Of a stretch of 64,000 nt of DNA, positions 16,545 through 26,700 are shown one piece after another. The notes under the pieces are model-generated. The model saw only the letters and a program-made list of their open reading frames with translations. It did not search any database and had not been told where the DNA came from. The position numbers and the translations under genes are program-made. This stretch comes from ZC4RG29 sp964521255 (GTDB taxonomy: Bacteria; Bacteroidota; Bacteroidia; Cytophagales; Cyclobacteriaceae): contig CAZFRM010000010.1 in the NCBI GenBank assembly GCA_964521255.1, positions 1 to 64,000 of the forward strand, read 5' to 3'. The stretch's first letter is position 1, and each line of letters opens with the position of its first letter.

Positions 16545-18437
16545 ATGGCAAAAGCAGCGGAGAACTCAAACATGTTTGAGTACACAGAAGCCAGTATTAA
16601 ATCCCTCGACTGGCGCGAACACATCCGGTTACGTCCTGGAATGTACATCGGTAAGCTGGGCGATGGCTCATCTAAAGACGATGGCATTTATGTGCTGGTT
16701 AAGGAAGTTATGGACAACTGTATTGACGAGCACATGATGGGCTACGGTAAAGTGATTGATGTGACCATTACCGATTCGCGTGTTATCGTCAGAGATTATG
16801 GACGCGGAATCCCTTTGGGAAAAGTAGTTGATGTTGTTTCAAAAATAAATACCGGTGCCAAATATGATTCTGGTGCTTTTCAAAAGTCCGTGGGATTGAA
16901 TGGTGTTGGTACAAAGGCAGTAAATGCACTTTCAAATTATTTCAAGGTACAGGCCTTTCGTGATGGACAGGCAAAACTTGCCGAGTTCAAGAAAGGGATA
17001 TTAACCAATGATCAACGTGTTGGCAAAACGAACGAGAAGAATGGAACGCTGGTAGAGTTTGAACCCGATAATTCTATGTTCAAGCACTATCATTTCATTC
17101 CTGAATACCTGGATGACTTGATGTGGAACTACGCCTTCCTCAATGCAGGTCTGACCATAAATTATAACGGAAGAAAATTTTATTCCAAAGATGGTCTCCT
17201 CGATTTATTGAAACAGAAGACTGATGCGGATGAATTACGGTATCCAATCATACACATCAGTGGTAAGGATATTGAATTTGCCCTTACGCATGGAAATCTA
17301 TATGGTGAAGAATACTATTCATTCGTCAACGGACAAAACACAACGCAGGGTGGTACCCATTTAGCAGCTTTTCGTGAAGGTGTTGTAAAAGCAGTGCGGG
17401 AAATTTTCAAGAAGGATTACGATGCTTCGGATATTCGCGCGTCAATTATTGGTGCAATAGCCATTCGGGTTCAGGAGCCTGTGTTTGAATCGCAGACTAA
17501 AACCAAGCTGGGTTCATTGAATATGGCGCCAGACGGAGCCACAGTTAAGAGTTATGTTAGTGATTTCGTTGCCAAGGAATTAGAGATATACCTTCATAAG
17601 AATCCATCGACAAGAGATGCGCTTGAAAAAAGGATCACCCAATCTGAAAGGGAACGCAAAGAAATTGCCGGTATTAAAAAGCTGGCAAATGAGCGAGCTA
17701 AAAAAGCAAATCTCCATAACCGAAAACTACGCGACTGCCGTTTTCACTTCAGCGACGAAAAAGGAGGAGAGAGGAGCCAGGAATCGGTTATCTTTATTAC
17801 AGAGGGTGATTCGGCGAGTGGTTCAATTACTAAATCACGTGATGTTGAAACACAGGCAGTCTTTAGTCTCCGTGGAAAACCGCTCAACTGTTTTGGCCTC
17901 AATAAGAAAGTTGTATATGAGAACGAAGAGTTCAACCTTCTTCAGCATGCTCTTGACATTGAAGATGGACTTGATGGACTACGATATAACAAAGTAATCG
18001 TTGCTACCGATGCAGATGTTGACGGTATGCACATCCGTCTTTTATTGCTTACGTTTTTCCTTCAGTTCTTTCCTGACCTGGTGAAGGCCGGTCATGTTTT
18101 TATTCTCGAAACACCGCTGTTCAGAGTACGCAATAAAAAAGAAACCATTTACTGTTACAGTGAGGAGGAAAAGCAAAAAGCCGTTAACGCACTGGGCGGC
18201 AAACCAGAGATAACACGGTTTAAAGGATTAGGTGAAATTTCTCCTGATGAGTTTGGAAAATTCATTGGAGATGACATCCGTCTTCAACCGGTTATTCTTA
18301 CAAAGGATAGTCACCTTTTGAAACTCCTGGAATTCTACATGGGCAAGAACACACCGGTTCGTCAGGATTTTATTATTGATAATCTTCGTGTCGAAATGGA
18401 TATTGTCACTGAAGAAAAGGTTGAAGTGGAAGCATGA
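16545..18437 (+). CDS. parE: DNA topoisomerase IV subunit B (ParE)
   Basis: The ATPase subunit of topoisomerase IV, which decatenates daughter chromosomes with ParC. The protein has 630 residues, as usual for Bacteroidetes ParE. It has the GHKL ATPase domain with VMDNCIDEH (Asn58 region), YGRGIP and GLNGVGTKAVNALS, the transducer domain, the TOPRIM domain with EGDSASGS (about 420) and the metal-binding DADVDG (about 489), and a C-terminal part ending PVRQDFIIDNLRVEMD. Assignment to ParE rather than GyrB rests on the lack of the large GyrB insertion and on the nearby parC. The stop overlaps the next start (dinB) by 4 bp. Confidence 0.95.
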   Translation: MAKAAENSNMFEYTEASIKSLDWREHIRLRPGMYIGKLGDGSSKDDGIYVLVKEVMDNCIDEHMMGYGKVIDVTITDSRVIVRDYGRGIPLGKVVDVVSKINTGAKYDSGAFQKSVGLNGVGTKAVNALSNYFKVQAFRDGQAKLAEFKKGILTNDQRVGKTNEKNGTLVEFEPDNSMFKHYHFIPEYLDDLMWNYAFLNAGLTINYNGRKFYSKDGLLDLLKQKTDADELRYPIIHISGKDIEFALTHGNLYGEEYYSFVNGQNTTQGGTHLAAFREGVVKAVREIFKKDYDASDIRASIIGAIAIRVQEPVFESQTKTKLGSLNMAPDGATVKSYVSDFVAKELEIYLHKNPSTRDALEKRITQSERERKEIAGIKKLANERAKKANLHNRKLRDCRFHFSDEKGGERSQESVIFITEGDSASGSITKSRDVETQAVFSLRGKPLNCFGLNKKVVYENEEFNLLQHALDIEDGLDGLRYNKVIVATDADVDGMHIRLLLLTFFLQFFPDLVKAGHVFILETPLFRVRNKKETIYCYSEEEKQKAVNALGGKPEITRFKGLGEISPDEFGKFIGDDIRLQPVILTKDSHLLKLLEFYMGKNTPVRQDFIIDNLRVEMDIVTEEKVEVEA

Positions 18438-18883
18438 AGGTATTAGCAAAACAAATCAGTCAGGTTGTGATGGAACATGCAACAATAATTCGTTCAATAC
18501 CATTAACTGATTTTGATTTCAAACCATCTCCGGTCAAATGGAGTAAAAAAGAAATATTGGGACATCTTGTTGATTCAGCCCAAAACAATCTGCAACGATT
18601 TGTTCGCGGTCAATATGAAAGTGCGCCACCGAAGATCATTTATTTTCAGGATGAATGGGTGAAGTTGCAACGGTACGGTGATTACGACAAAGAAGAATTG
18701 ATTCAACTCTGGGTATCACTCAATAAGCATCTTTGTCATACATTATCCGTGATGGATCAATCCAATGTAGAAAAACAATGTGATACCGGTAAGCCGGGAA
18801 CTGAACTTCATACACTGAAGTTTTTGGCGGAGGATTACCTCACACATATGAAGCATCATCTTGAACATGTAACTGGAAAATAA
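18434..18883 (+). CDS. DinB-like four-helix protein between parE and parC
   Basis: A 149-residue protein of the DinB/YfiT metalloenzyme superfamily (four-helix bundle with a three-His metal site). Visible candidates for the ligands are His46 in KKEILGHLVDSAQNN and the pair in the C-terminal helix YLTHMKHHLEHV; the pattern GHLVDSAxxNxxRF is typical of the family. Members act as thiol transferases or are uncharacterised. It overlaps parE by 4 bp (ATGA) and ends 31 bp before parC, so it is inside the topoisomerase IV operon. No reaction is assigned. Confidence 0.85.
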   Translation: MKVLAKQISQVVMEHATIIRSIPLTDFDFKPSPVKWSKKEILGHLVDSAQNNLQRFVRGQYESAPPKIIYFQDEWVKLQRYGDYDKEELIQLWVSLNKHLCHTLSVMDQSNVEKQCDTGKPGTELHTLKFLAEDYLTHMKHHLEHVTGK

Positions 18884-18914
18884 AAAAAAAGATTTAAGCC
18901 GAAGTTTAAAATAC

Positions 18915-21710
18915 ATGAGCAAAAAGAAATCAAAAACTCCTCCTGGCAAAGGAACCGACAAAGTTCCCCCAACCAATGGCGCAGGACACCATGGCGATGT
19001 TAAACATGATGTAATTGCACTGGAAGGTTTATACGAAAGCTGGTTTCTGGATTACGCTTCTTACGTAATCCTTGAACGTGCAGTACCTCGTATTGAAGAT
19101 GGCCTTAAGCCGGTACAACGAAGAATCATGCATTCGTTGAAAGAGATGGATGATGGTCGCTTTAACAAAGTGGCTAATGTCATCGGAAACACTATGCAGT
19201 ATCATCCGCATGGTGATGCCGCGATAGGTGAGGCGATTGTGAACATTGGCCAGAAAGATATTCTCATTGAAACACAAGGTAACTGGGGCGATGTACGAAC
19301 CGGTGATGGCGCTGCAGCTCCGCGTTATATTGAAGCGCGTCTTTCAAAATTTGCGCTTGATGTTGTGTACAATGCTCAGACTACGGCATGGCAACTTACG
19401 TATGATGGCAGAAAGAAAGAACCTGTCACGCTGCCGGTAAAATTCCCGCTACTCCTCGCGCAAGGTGTTGAAGGTATTGCCGTTGGACTCTCTACCAAAA
19501 TTCTTCCTCACAATTTTATTGAACTGATAAAAGCATCGATTGATATTTTGAAAGGGAAGAACCCTAAAATTTATCCCGACTTTCCCACCGGTGGTATTGC
19601 TGATTTTGCTGAATACAACCAGGGACAACGTGGTGGCAAAATAAAAGTAAGAGCCCGAATTGACGTTGTGGATAAGAAAACATTGGTGATAAAGGAGATT
19701 CCTTTTTCTACTACCACTACATCGTTGATTGAATCCATCGTTAAGGCAAGTGAGAAAGGAAAGATCAAAGTGAAGCAGGTGATCGATAACACTGCAAGAG
19801 ATGTTGAGATTATGATTCATCTTCAGCCTGGCCAGTTACCTGAGATTGCCATCGATGCATTATATGCCTTCACCGATTGTGAGTTATCTATTTCACCCAA
19901 CGCCTGCGTGATTGTTGAGGATAAACCTCAATTCATGACGGTGAGTGAAATATTAAAAGTTAATACAAACAATACCCTTGAATTACTGAAGCAGGAGTTG
20001 CAGATCAGGAAGGGTGAACTGATGGAGAAGATACTTTTTTCTTCACTGGAAAAAATATTCATAGAAAATCGAATTTATCGAAACATTGAAGAAGCGGAAT
20101 CGTGGGAAGAAGTGATTCAGACAATTGATAAGGGATTAAAACCTCACAAGAAAAAATTCTATCGCGAAATCACTACGGATGATATTGTTCGGCTTACCGA
20201 AATTAAAATAAAACGCATCTCAAGATACGATTCCTTCAAAGCTGATGAATTACTAAAAGACCTTGAGAAGGAGTTAAAAGAAACGCAGCACCATCTTCGT
20301 AATCTTGTTGATTATGCGATATCCTACTACAGCAACTTGCTTGAAAAATATGGTAAAGGCAGAGAGCGTAGAACGGAAATCAAGACCTTCCAGTCGGTTA
20401 CAGCTACGGAAGTAATTGCCAACAATCAAAAGCTTTATGTTAATCGCACTGATGGTTTTATTGGCTGGGGGTTGAAACGGGACGAGTTCATTGCTGATTG
20501 TTCTGAATTGGATGACGTCATTGCCATTCGTAAAGATGGTAAGGTGCGAGTATCCAGAATACAGGAGAAAGTTTTCATGGGTAAAGACATTTTGTATGTA
20601 GGCGTTTGGAAGAAAGCCGATGATCGCATGATCTATAATGTGATCTATACCGATGGGAAAACCGGGAAAGGTTTTGCGAAACGATTTGCCATGCCCGGAG
20701 TGACACGTGATAAGGAATATGATCTCACACAAGGACATCCGAATTCAAAGATCCATTACGTAAGCGGAAACTTAAATGGTGAAGCTGAAATTGTTGAAGT
20801 AAAATTGTCACAATCCAGTACAGCACGTAAAAAAGTATTTGAGTTTGATTTTGCTGATTTGGAGGTTAAAGGGAGAGGAGTACGTGGAAACATAATTACC
20901 AAGTATGCTATTCGCAGGGTTGATTTTCTGCAAGCTGGCACTTCCACTTTAAGTAAACTTGATTTATGGTATGACGATGCGGCAGGACGATTGAACAAAG
21001 ACAAGCGTGGAAAATATCTTGGCAAGTTCGATGGTGAAGATCAGATCATCGCCTTCATGCGAAATGGTTCCTATAAGATTACAAACTATGATCTCGCCAA
21101 TCGTTATGAACCAGAAAAAACATTATGGGTTGAGAAATTCCATCCGAAGAGAATCGTATCCGCTATTTATGTCGATGGTGAATCCAAACAGCACATGGTG
21201 AAGCGTTTCTTGATTGAGACTAGTACACCAGATAAGGAGTTCAACTTTATTACAGAAGCCATTGGCTCACGACTGGTATTGATCACTACCAGTGACAACC
21301 CTGAAGTTGAAATGGAAATTTCAAAAGGAAAGGGAAAGGACAAGAAAGCTGAGATTATAAATCTTGAAGAGTTAATAGATGTAAAAGGCTGGAAAGCTTT
21401 GGGCAATCGACTATCGCATGACAAAGTACTTAATGTGCGATTGACGGAGGAGCCCGATGAATCGGGCCCGGAAGAACCTGACGATGAAGAAGCGTCTGAA
21501 GTTGATGGCAAAGCCGGAGATTCTCAGGGGCTAAAAAAAAAACAGAGCCAGAACAGCACCTCAACCCGGGTCAGCAAGCAAGCCTCTTCGGCGAAGGGCC
21601 AGTCCAGCAACAAAAAAGTCACCCAAAGCCAAAAATCAAAGCCGAACAACAAAGCCTCTTCAGGGAAAGCCAAAGCGAAAAGGGGAAAACAAAAAAAGAA
21701 GGGGAAGTAA
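18915..21710 (+). CDS. parC: DNA topoisomerase IV subunit A (ParC), reading frame as it stands
   Basis: The cleavage subunit that pairs with ParE. Residues about 35-470 form the breakage-reunion domain, with QRRIMHSLKEMDDGRF, the HPHGD motif and the catalytic Tyr138 in APRYIEARL. After it come the coiled coil (ELLKDLEKELKETQHHLRNL) and a beta-propeller-like C-terminal domain (about 490-830). There is no GyrA box, so ParC rather than GyrA. The last ~60 residues in this frame are an atypical Lys/Ser/Gln-rich basic tail (ending AKRGKQKKKGK). A run of ten A (21533-21542) lies just before it, and the -1 frame from there is open to 21817 with a better-looking end (see separate entry). The true C-terminus is therefore uncertain. 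Confidence 0.93.
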   Translation: MSKKKSKTPPGKGTDKVPPTNGAGHHGDVKHDVIALEGLYESWFLDYASYVILERAVPRIEDGLKPVQRRIMHSLKEMDDGRFNKVANVIGNTMQYHPHGDAAIGEAIVNIGQKDILIETQGNWGDVRTGDGAAAPRYIEARLSKFALDVVYNAQTTAWQLTYDGRKKEPVTLPVKFPLLLAQGVEGIAVGLSTKILPHNFIELIKASIDILKGKNPKIYPDFPTGGIADFAEYNQGQRGGKIKVRARIDVVDKKTLVIKEIPFSTTTTSLIESIVKASEKGKIKVKQVIDNTARDVEIMIHLQPGQLPEIAIDALYAFTDCELSISPNACVIVEDKPQFMTVSEILKVNTNNTLELLKQELQIRKGELMEKILFSSLEKIFIENRIYRNIEEAESWEEVIQTIDKGLKPHKKKFYREITTDDIVRLTEIKIKRISRYDSFKADELLKDLEKELKETQHHLRNLVDYAISYYSNLLEKYGKGRERRTEIKTFQSVTATEVIANNQKLYVNRTDGFIGWGLKRDEFIADCSELDDVIAIRKDGKVRVSRIQEKVFMGKDILYVGVWKKADDRMIYNVIYTDGKTGKGFAKRFAMPGVTRDKEYDLTQGHPNSKIHYVSGNLNGEAEIVEVKLSQSSTARKKVFEFDFADLEVKGRGVRGNIITKYAIRRVDFLQAGTSTLSKLDLWYDDAAGRLNKDKRGKYLGKFDGEDQIIAFMRNGSYKITNYDLANRYEPEKTLWVEKFHPKRIVSAIYVDGESKQHMVKRFLIETSTPDKEFNFITEAIGSRLVLITTSDNPEVEMEISKGKGKDKKAEIINLEELIDVKGWKALGNRLSHDKVLNVRLTEEPDESGPEEPDDEEASEVDGKAGDSQGLKKKQSQNSTSTRVSKQASSAKGQSSNKKVTQSQKSKPNNKASSGKAKAKRGKQKKKGK

Positions 21711-21817
21711 AAAAGGATAAAGACGCAAAGAAATTAAAAGAGGGAAATGGAAAGGTAAACGATTCTACAGACGGCAAGGCGTTTGGCGTGGGAGATACTA
21801 TAGAGTTCGACCTATAA
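21533..21817 (+). other. parC alternative C-terminus reached by -1 frameshift at A10
   Basis: At 21533-21542 parC contains ten A in a row (codons CTA AAA AAA AAA CAG). Slipping back one base here gives a frame open from 21542 to the stop TAA at 21815-21817. Its peptide reads TEPEQHLNPGQQASLFGEGP, later IKAEQQSLF, an acidic/basic linker, and ends AFGVGDTIEFDL. The two QQxSLF modules and the ordered end look like a natural tail, and I recall GDTIEFDL-like endings in related ParC proteins. The normal-frame stop at 21708-21710 would leave 190 bp of coding-like sequence unused. Either a base is missing (11 A in the real genome), or frameshifting or transcript slippage occurs as in dnaX. Confidence 0.6.
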
Positions 21818-21899
21818 TTGTATAAAGTTTGGACTTTTAATTGCAGTAGTACGAAAACGCTTGGTACAATCGAATAGAAATATCAAACTTACCAGAATA

Positions 21900-22559
21900 A
21901 TGAAGTTACTTAGTCTTATTGTCATCTTAGTTTCGCTTTCAATTTCTCTCTTCAGTCAGAACAAAGAGTTACTGGTTCAAGGCAAGATACTTGATGCATC
22001 AACAGGTAAAGGTGTTAAGTCAAGCATTCGTTACAGCAGTATTCCCACAGAAAGTATTTTCGGAAGATTTAACGACAGCACTTTTACATTTTCGATATTC
22101 GGATCTGCAAAATATCAGATCACTGCCCAGTCGGAAGGTTATAATCCTAAGACTGTGATTGTGGACCCTAAAGATGTAGGCTCTTTGCATCGTGATATAA
22201 TACTAACGCCGAAAGGTCAAACGGTAATTCTTAATAACCTCATCTTTGCACAAGGAAAGGCAGCCATTGATCCGAAGTCCTATCCTGAACTGAATGAAGT
22301 TGCCCAGATGATGAAAGAAAGTCAGAAAGTTGTAATACAGCTTGAAGGACATACTGATAATGTGGGTAACGCAAGTGCCAATATGAAATTATCAGAAGAA
22401 CGGGTAGAAGCAGTTAAAAAATACCTGGTCGCGCAAGGTATTTCTAAAAACAGGGTCAAGACCAAAGCTTTCGGCGGAACTCAACCGTTGCGTAATGAAA
22501 TGACAACGGAAGCACGCGCTAAGAATAGAAGGGTTGAGATGAGAATACTGGAAGAATGA
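21900..22559 (+). CDS. exported OmpA-family protein
   Basis: A 219-residue protein started at ATG 21900 (MKLLSLIVILVSLSISLFSQ gives a clear signal peptide; the frame upstream begins only with a TTG). After the signal there is a beta-sandwich, carboxypeptidase-regulatory-like part (about 20-105, LLVQGKILDASTGKGVKS ... KDVGSLHRDIILTPK). Residues about 110-219 form the OmpA peptidoglycan-binding domain with IQLEGHTDNVGNAS, LSEERVEAVKKYLV and AKNRRVEMRI (the NRRVE-type end). It should anchor the envelope to the cell wall. It is convergent with yebC and follows the parC tail by 82 bp. Confidence 0.88.
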   Translation: MKLLSLIVILVSLSISLFSQNKELLVQGKILDASTGKGVKSSIRYSSIPTESIFGRFNDSTFTFSIFGSAKYQITAQSEGYNPKTVIVDPKDVGSLHRDIILTPKGQTVILNNLIFAQGKAAIDPKSYPELNEVAQMMKESQKVVIQLEGHTDNVGNASANMKLSEERVEAVKKYLVAQGISKNRVKTKAFGGTQPLRNEMTTEARAKNRRVEMRILEE

Positions 22560-22696
22560 GTCTTACTCAATACAAATCTCTTAGTCAATAGAGTATAAAT
22601 CCAATCTGAACAAGGAGCATGTTTGTTGATGTGTACCTGTTTCGTAGGTAATTAAATTATTGCTAATGTGCACAACAGCTACTAAAATAATACAAA

Positions 22697-23404
22697 TCAA
22701 GCCAAATTGTGGTGTACAGATTGTACATCATCATCTCCCTCCAGTGTTTCCACCAATCTTAATACTTCATCTTGCTGGTCTTCCGACAGCTCCTTTGTTG
22801 TAGTGGGCAGGTATTGAAGCTCAGAACTTTTTGGCTCAAGATGGCGCGATTCTAAAAACTTTTGCATGTTGCCAAACTCGGTGAACTTCGTATAGATAAG
22901 TGTCTCATCTTCATGTTGTTCGATATCTTCAGCGCCGGCATCTATAAGGTCAAGTTCAAGCTCTTCAAGGTTAAGGGATTTCGGATCAAACTTAAACACA
23001 CCTTTTCTTTCAAACATAAAAGAAACAGATCCTGAGTTTCCCATAGCCCCGCCATTTTTAGAAAAGTGAAGGCGAATATTTGCAACAGTCCTTGTAGGAT
23101 TATCTGTTGCGCACTCTACAAGTATAGGTATACCGTGTGGCCCATATCCCTCATAAACTACTTCCTGGAAGTCCTTTTCTTCCTTTGAAGAAGCACGCTT
23201 TATGGCAGCTTCAACTTTGTCCTTGGGCATATTCAATCCTTTGGCGTTTTGAATCGCCATGCGCAACTTGGGATTATGTTCAGGATTAGGGCCGCCATGT
23301 TTTACAGCTATGGAAATATCCTTTCCTATGCGAGTAAAAGCTTTGGCCATCCGGTCAAACCGGGCAAACATCTTATGCTTCCTTTTTTCAAAAATTCGAC
23401 CCAT
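22697..23404 (-). CDS. yebC: YebC/PmpR-family regulatory protein
   Basis: A 235-residue YebC/TACO1-family protein. The family was long annotated as transcriptional regulators; members are also linked to relieving ribosome stalling at proline runs. The N-terminus MGRIFEKRKHKMFARFDRMAKAF with TRIGKDI follows the Bacteroidetes form. Further motifs are NPKLRMAIQNAKGLNMPKD and YEGYGPHGIPILVECATDN, and the GGAMGNSGSVSFMF loop is present. The last domain ends SVHHNLA. It is a monocistronic gene transcribed toward the OmpA gene. Confidence 0.93.
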   Translation of the reverse strand: MGRIFEKRKHKMFARFDRMAKAFTRIGKDISIAVKHGGPNPEHNPKLRMAIQNAKGLNMPKDKVEAAIKRASSKEEKDFQEVVYEGYGPHGIPILVECATDNPTRTVANIRLHFSKNGGAMGNSGSVSFMFERKGVFKFDPKSLNLEELELDLIDAGAEDIEQHEDETLIYTKFTEFGNMQKFLESRHLEPKSSELQYLPTTTKELSEDQQDEVLRLVETLEGDDDVQSVHHNLA

Positions 23405-23713
23405 CAGTTTTTATGTTTACTTGTTCAGGCAAGTGCGCAAAATTAAAAAGTTGTGGTTTTAGTCCAAATAACATTGCTACAACATCAAGAATAGACTTTG
23501 CAAATTAGGGTCAAACCCACCGACATGGAGGGCGCTCCAACATGGAAACATCCAATAATTTAAAAGTTAAAGAATTCTAATATTCATTATTATATAATAC
23601 ACTGACAATCATTTATTTATTATCTTAATAACGAATAACTAAATAACCAATACCGACCAGCTTCCTTCAAAGTAAGTTTTTTACTAGATTTGTTGGTCTA
23701 CTGTTGCTTTATC
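23405..23713. other. gene-free interval upstream of the giant adhesin
   Basis: About 300 bp of AT-rich DNA between divergent yebC and the adhesin gene, with no supported open frame. A small palindrome TGGAGGGCGCTCCA lies near 23525-23540. From 23570 to 23660 it is over 75% A/T. A candidate promoter element for the adhesin is listed separately. Confidence 0.6.
23685..23692 (+). promoter_or_regulatory. candidate -7 element of the adhesin gene
   Basis: TAGATTTG matches the Bacteroidetes -7 consensus TAnnTTTG and stands 22 bp before the ATG at 23714. No clear -33 TTTG is at the right distance, so this is weak support only. Confidence 0.3.
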
Positions 23714-26700
23714 ATGCGAAAACTCTGCTATCTGTCGCTTCTTGCTGGCGTCTTGCTCTTATTTACGAGTAAGATTTCGCGTGCCCGGAATACAATACCA
23801 GTTATTAGTAGTCAGAATTTCACACCTGTTCTTGATGAAGATGACTTTTTTCGCAGCCTCGCAGACAACATTCCTCCTTATGAGAATTCAACATTCGCAG
23901 AATTTACATTAGCCCTGACTGATGTTGCTGATCCCATTGCTGCGGATGACTCTTACGCCGTGGATGAAAACACATCACTGAATATTGGCGCTCCCGGGGT
24001 ATTAGGCAACGATACGGATGCTGATGCAGACGACCTCACTGCTGTTTTGGTTACCGGCCCATCAAGTGGAAGCCTGACGTTAAATGGAGATGGCAGTTTT
24101 ACGTACACGCCGAATGCGGGCTTCAGTGGCAGTGACAGCTTTACCTATCATGCCACTGACGGAACGACTAATTCCAATGATGCCATCGTTACCATAGCGG
24201 TAAACGAAGTGAATAGTGCCCCCGTCGCTGGGAATGATTCTTACGCCGTGGATGAAAACACATCACTGAATATTGCCGCTCCCGGGGTATTAGGCAACGA
24301 TACGGATGCTGACGCAGACAACCTCACTGCTGTTTTGGTTACCGGCCCATCGAGTGGAAGTCTGACCTTAAATGCTGATGGTAGTTTCACTTACACACCG
24401 AATGCGGACTTCGTAGGTGACGACAGCTTTACCTACCAGGCCACTGACGGAACGACTAATTCCAATGATGCCACCGTTACCATTGCGGTAAACGAAGTGA
24501 ACAGTGCCCCCGTCGCTGGGAATGACTCTTACGCCGTGGATGAAAACGCATCACTGAATATTGGCGCTCCCGGGGTATTAGGCAACGATACGGATGCTGA
24601 CGCAGACAACCTCACTGCTGTTTTGGTTACCGGCCCATCAAGTGGAAGCCTGACCTTAAATGCTGATGGTAGTTTCACTTACACACCCAATACGGACTTC
24701 GTAGGTGACGACAGCTTTACCTATTATGCCACTGACGGAACGACTAATTCCAATGATGCCACCGTTACCATTGCGGTAAACGAAGTGAACAGTGCCCCCG
24801 TCGCTGCGAATGATTCTTACACCGTGGATGAAAACGCATCACTGAATATTGCCGCTCCCGGGGTATTAGGCAACGATACGGATGCTGACGCAGACAACCT
24901 CACTGCTGTTTTGGTTACCGGCCCATCAAGTGGAAGCCTGACCTTAAATGCCGATGGTGGTTTTACGTACACACCCAATACGGACTTTGTAGGTGACGAC
25001 AGCTTTACCTACCAGGCCAATGACGGAACGACTAATTCCAATGATGCCACCGTTACCATAGCGGTAAACGAAGTGAATAGTGCCCCCGTCGCTGGGAATG
25101 ATTCTTACGCCGTGGATGAAAACACATCACTGAATATTGCCGCTCCCGGGGTATTAGGCAACGATACGGATGCTGACGCAGACAACCTCACTGCTGTTTT
25201 GGTTACCGGCCCATCAAGTGGAAGCCTGACCTTAAATGCCGATGGTGGTTTTACCTACACACCCAATACGGACTTTGTAGGTGACGACAGCTTTACCTAT
25301 CATGCCACTGATGGAACGACTAATTCCAATGATGCCACCGTTATCATCGCAGTAAACGAAGTGAATAGTGCTCCCATCGCTGGGAATGACTCTTACGCCG
25401 TGGATGAAAACACAACACTTAATATTGCCGCTCCCGGGGTATTGAGTAATGATACGGATGCTGATGGAGACGGCCTCACTGCTGTTTTGGTTACCGGCCC
25501 ATCAAGTGGAAGCCTGACGTTAAATGGAGATGGCAGTTTTATTTACACACCCAATACGAACTTCGTAGGCGACGACAGCTTTACCTATCATGCCACTGAC
25601 GGAACGACCAATTCCAATGACGCCACTGTTACCATCGCAGTAAACGAAGTTAACAGTGCACCCGTCGCTGGGAATGATTCTTATGCCGTGGATGAAAACA
25701 CATCACTGAATATTGCCGCTCCCGGGATATTGAGTAATGATATAGATGCTGACGCAGACGACCTCACTGCTGTTTTGGTTACCGGCCCATCAAGCGGAAG
25801 CCTACTACTAAACGCTGACGGCAGTTTTACCTACACACCCAATACGGACTTTGTAGGTGACGACAGCTTTACCTATCATGCCAATGATGGAACAACTAAT
25901 TCCAATGACGCCATCGTTACCATCGCAGTAAACGAAGTGAACAGTGCACCTGTCGCTGCGAATGATTCTTACGCCGTGGATGAAAACGCATCACTGAATA
26001 TTGGCGCTCCCGGGGTATTAGGCAACGATACGGATGCTGACGCAGACAACCTCACTGCTGTTTTGGTTACCGGCCCATCGAGTGGAAGCCTGACTTTAAA
26101 CGCTGATGGCAGTTTTACCTACACACCGAATACGGACTTCGTAGGTGACGACAGCTTTACCTATCATGCCACTGATGGAACGACTAATTCCAATAATGCC
26201 ACCGTTACCATAGCAGTAAACGAAGTGAATAGTGCCCCCGTCGCTGCGAATGATTCCTACTCTACCAATGAAGACACACCCCTTACGATTGCTGCCCCTG
26301 GCGTGCTGAGCAATGATACGGATGCTGATGCAGACAACCTCACTTCTGTTTTGGTTACCGGCCCATCAAGTGGAAGCCTGACCTTAAATGCTGATGGTGG
26401 CTTTACCTACACACCGAATGCGGGCTTCAGTGGCAGTGACAGTTTCACCTACCAGGCCACTGATGGAACGACCAATTCCAATGTGGCAACGGTAATCCTA
26501 ACAATAAACAATGTTAATAGTGCACCTGTTGCTACAAATGATTCCTACTTTACCAATGAAGACACACCCCTTACCATTGCTGCCCCTGGCGTGCTGGGCA
26601 ATGATACGGATGCTGATGGAGAGACGCTTACCGCCATTGTAGACGTGACTACATCAAATGGAAGTCTTACATTAAATGCCGATGGTAGTTTTACCTACAC

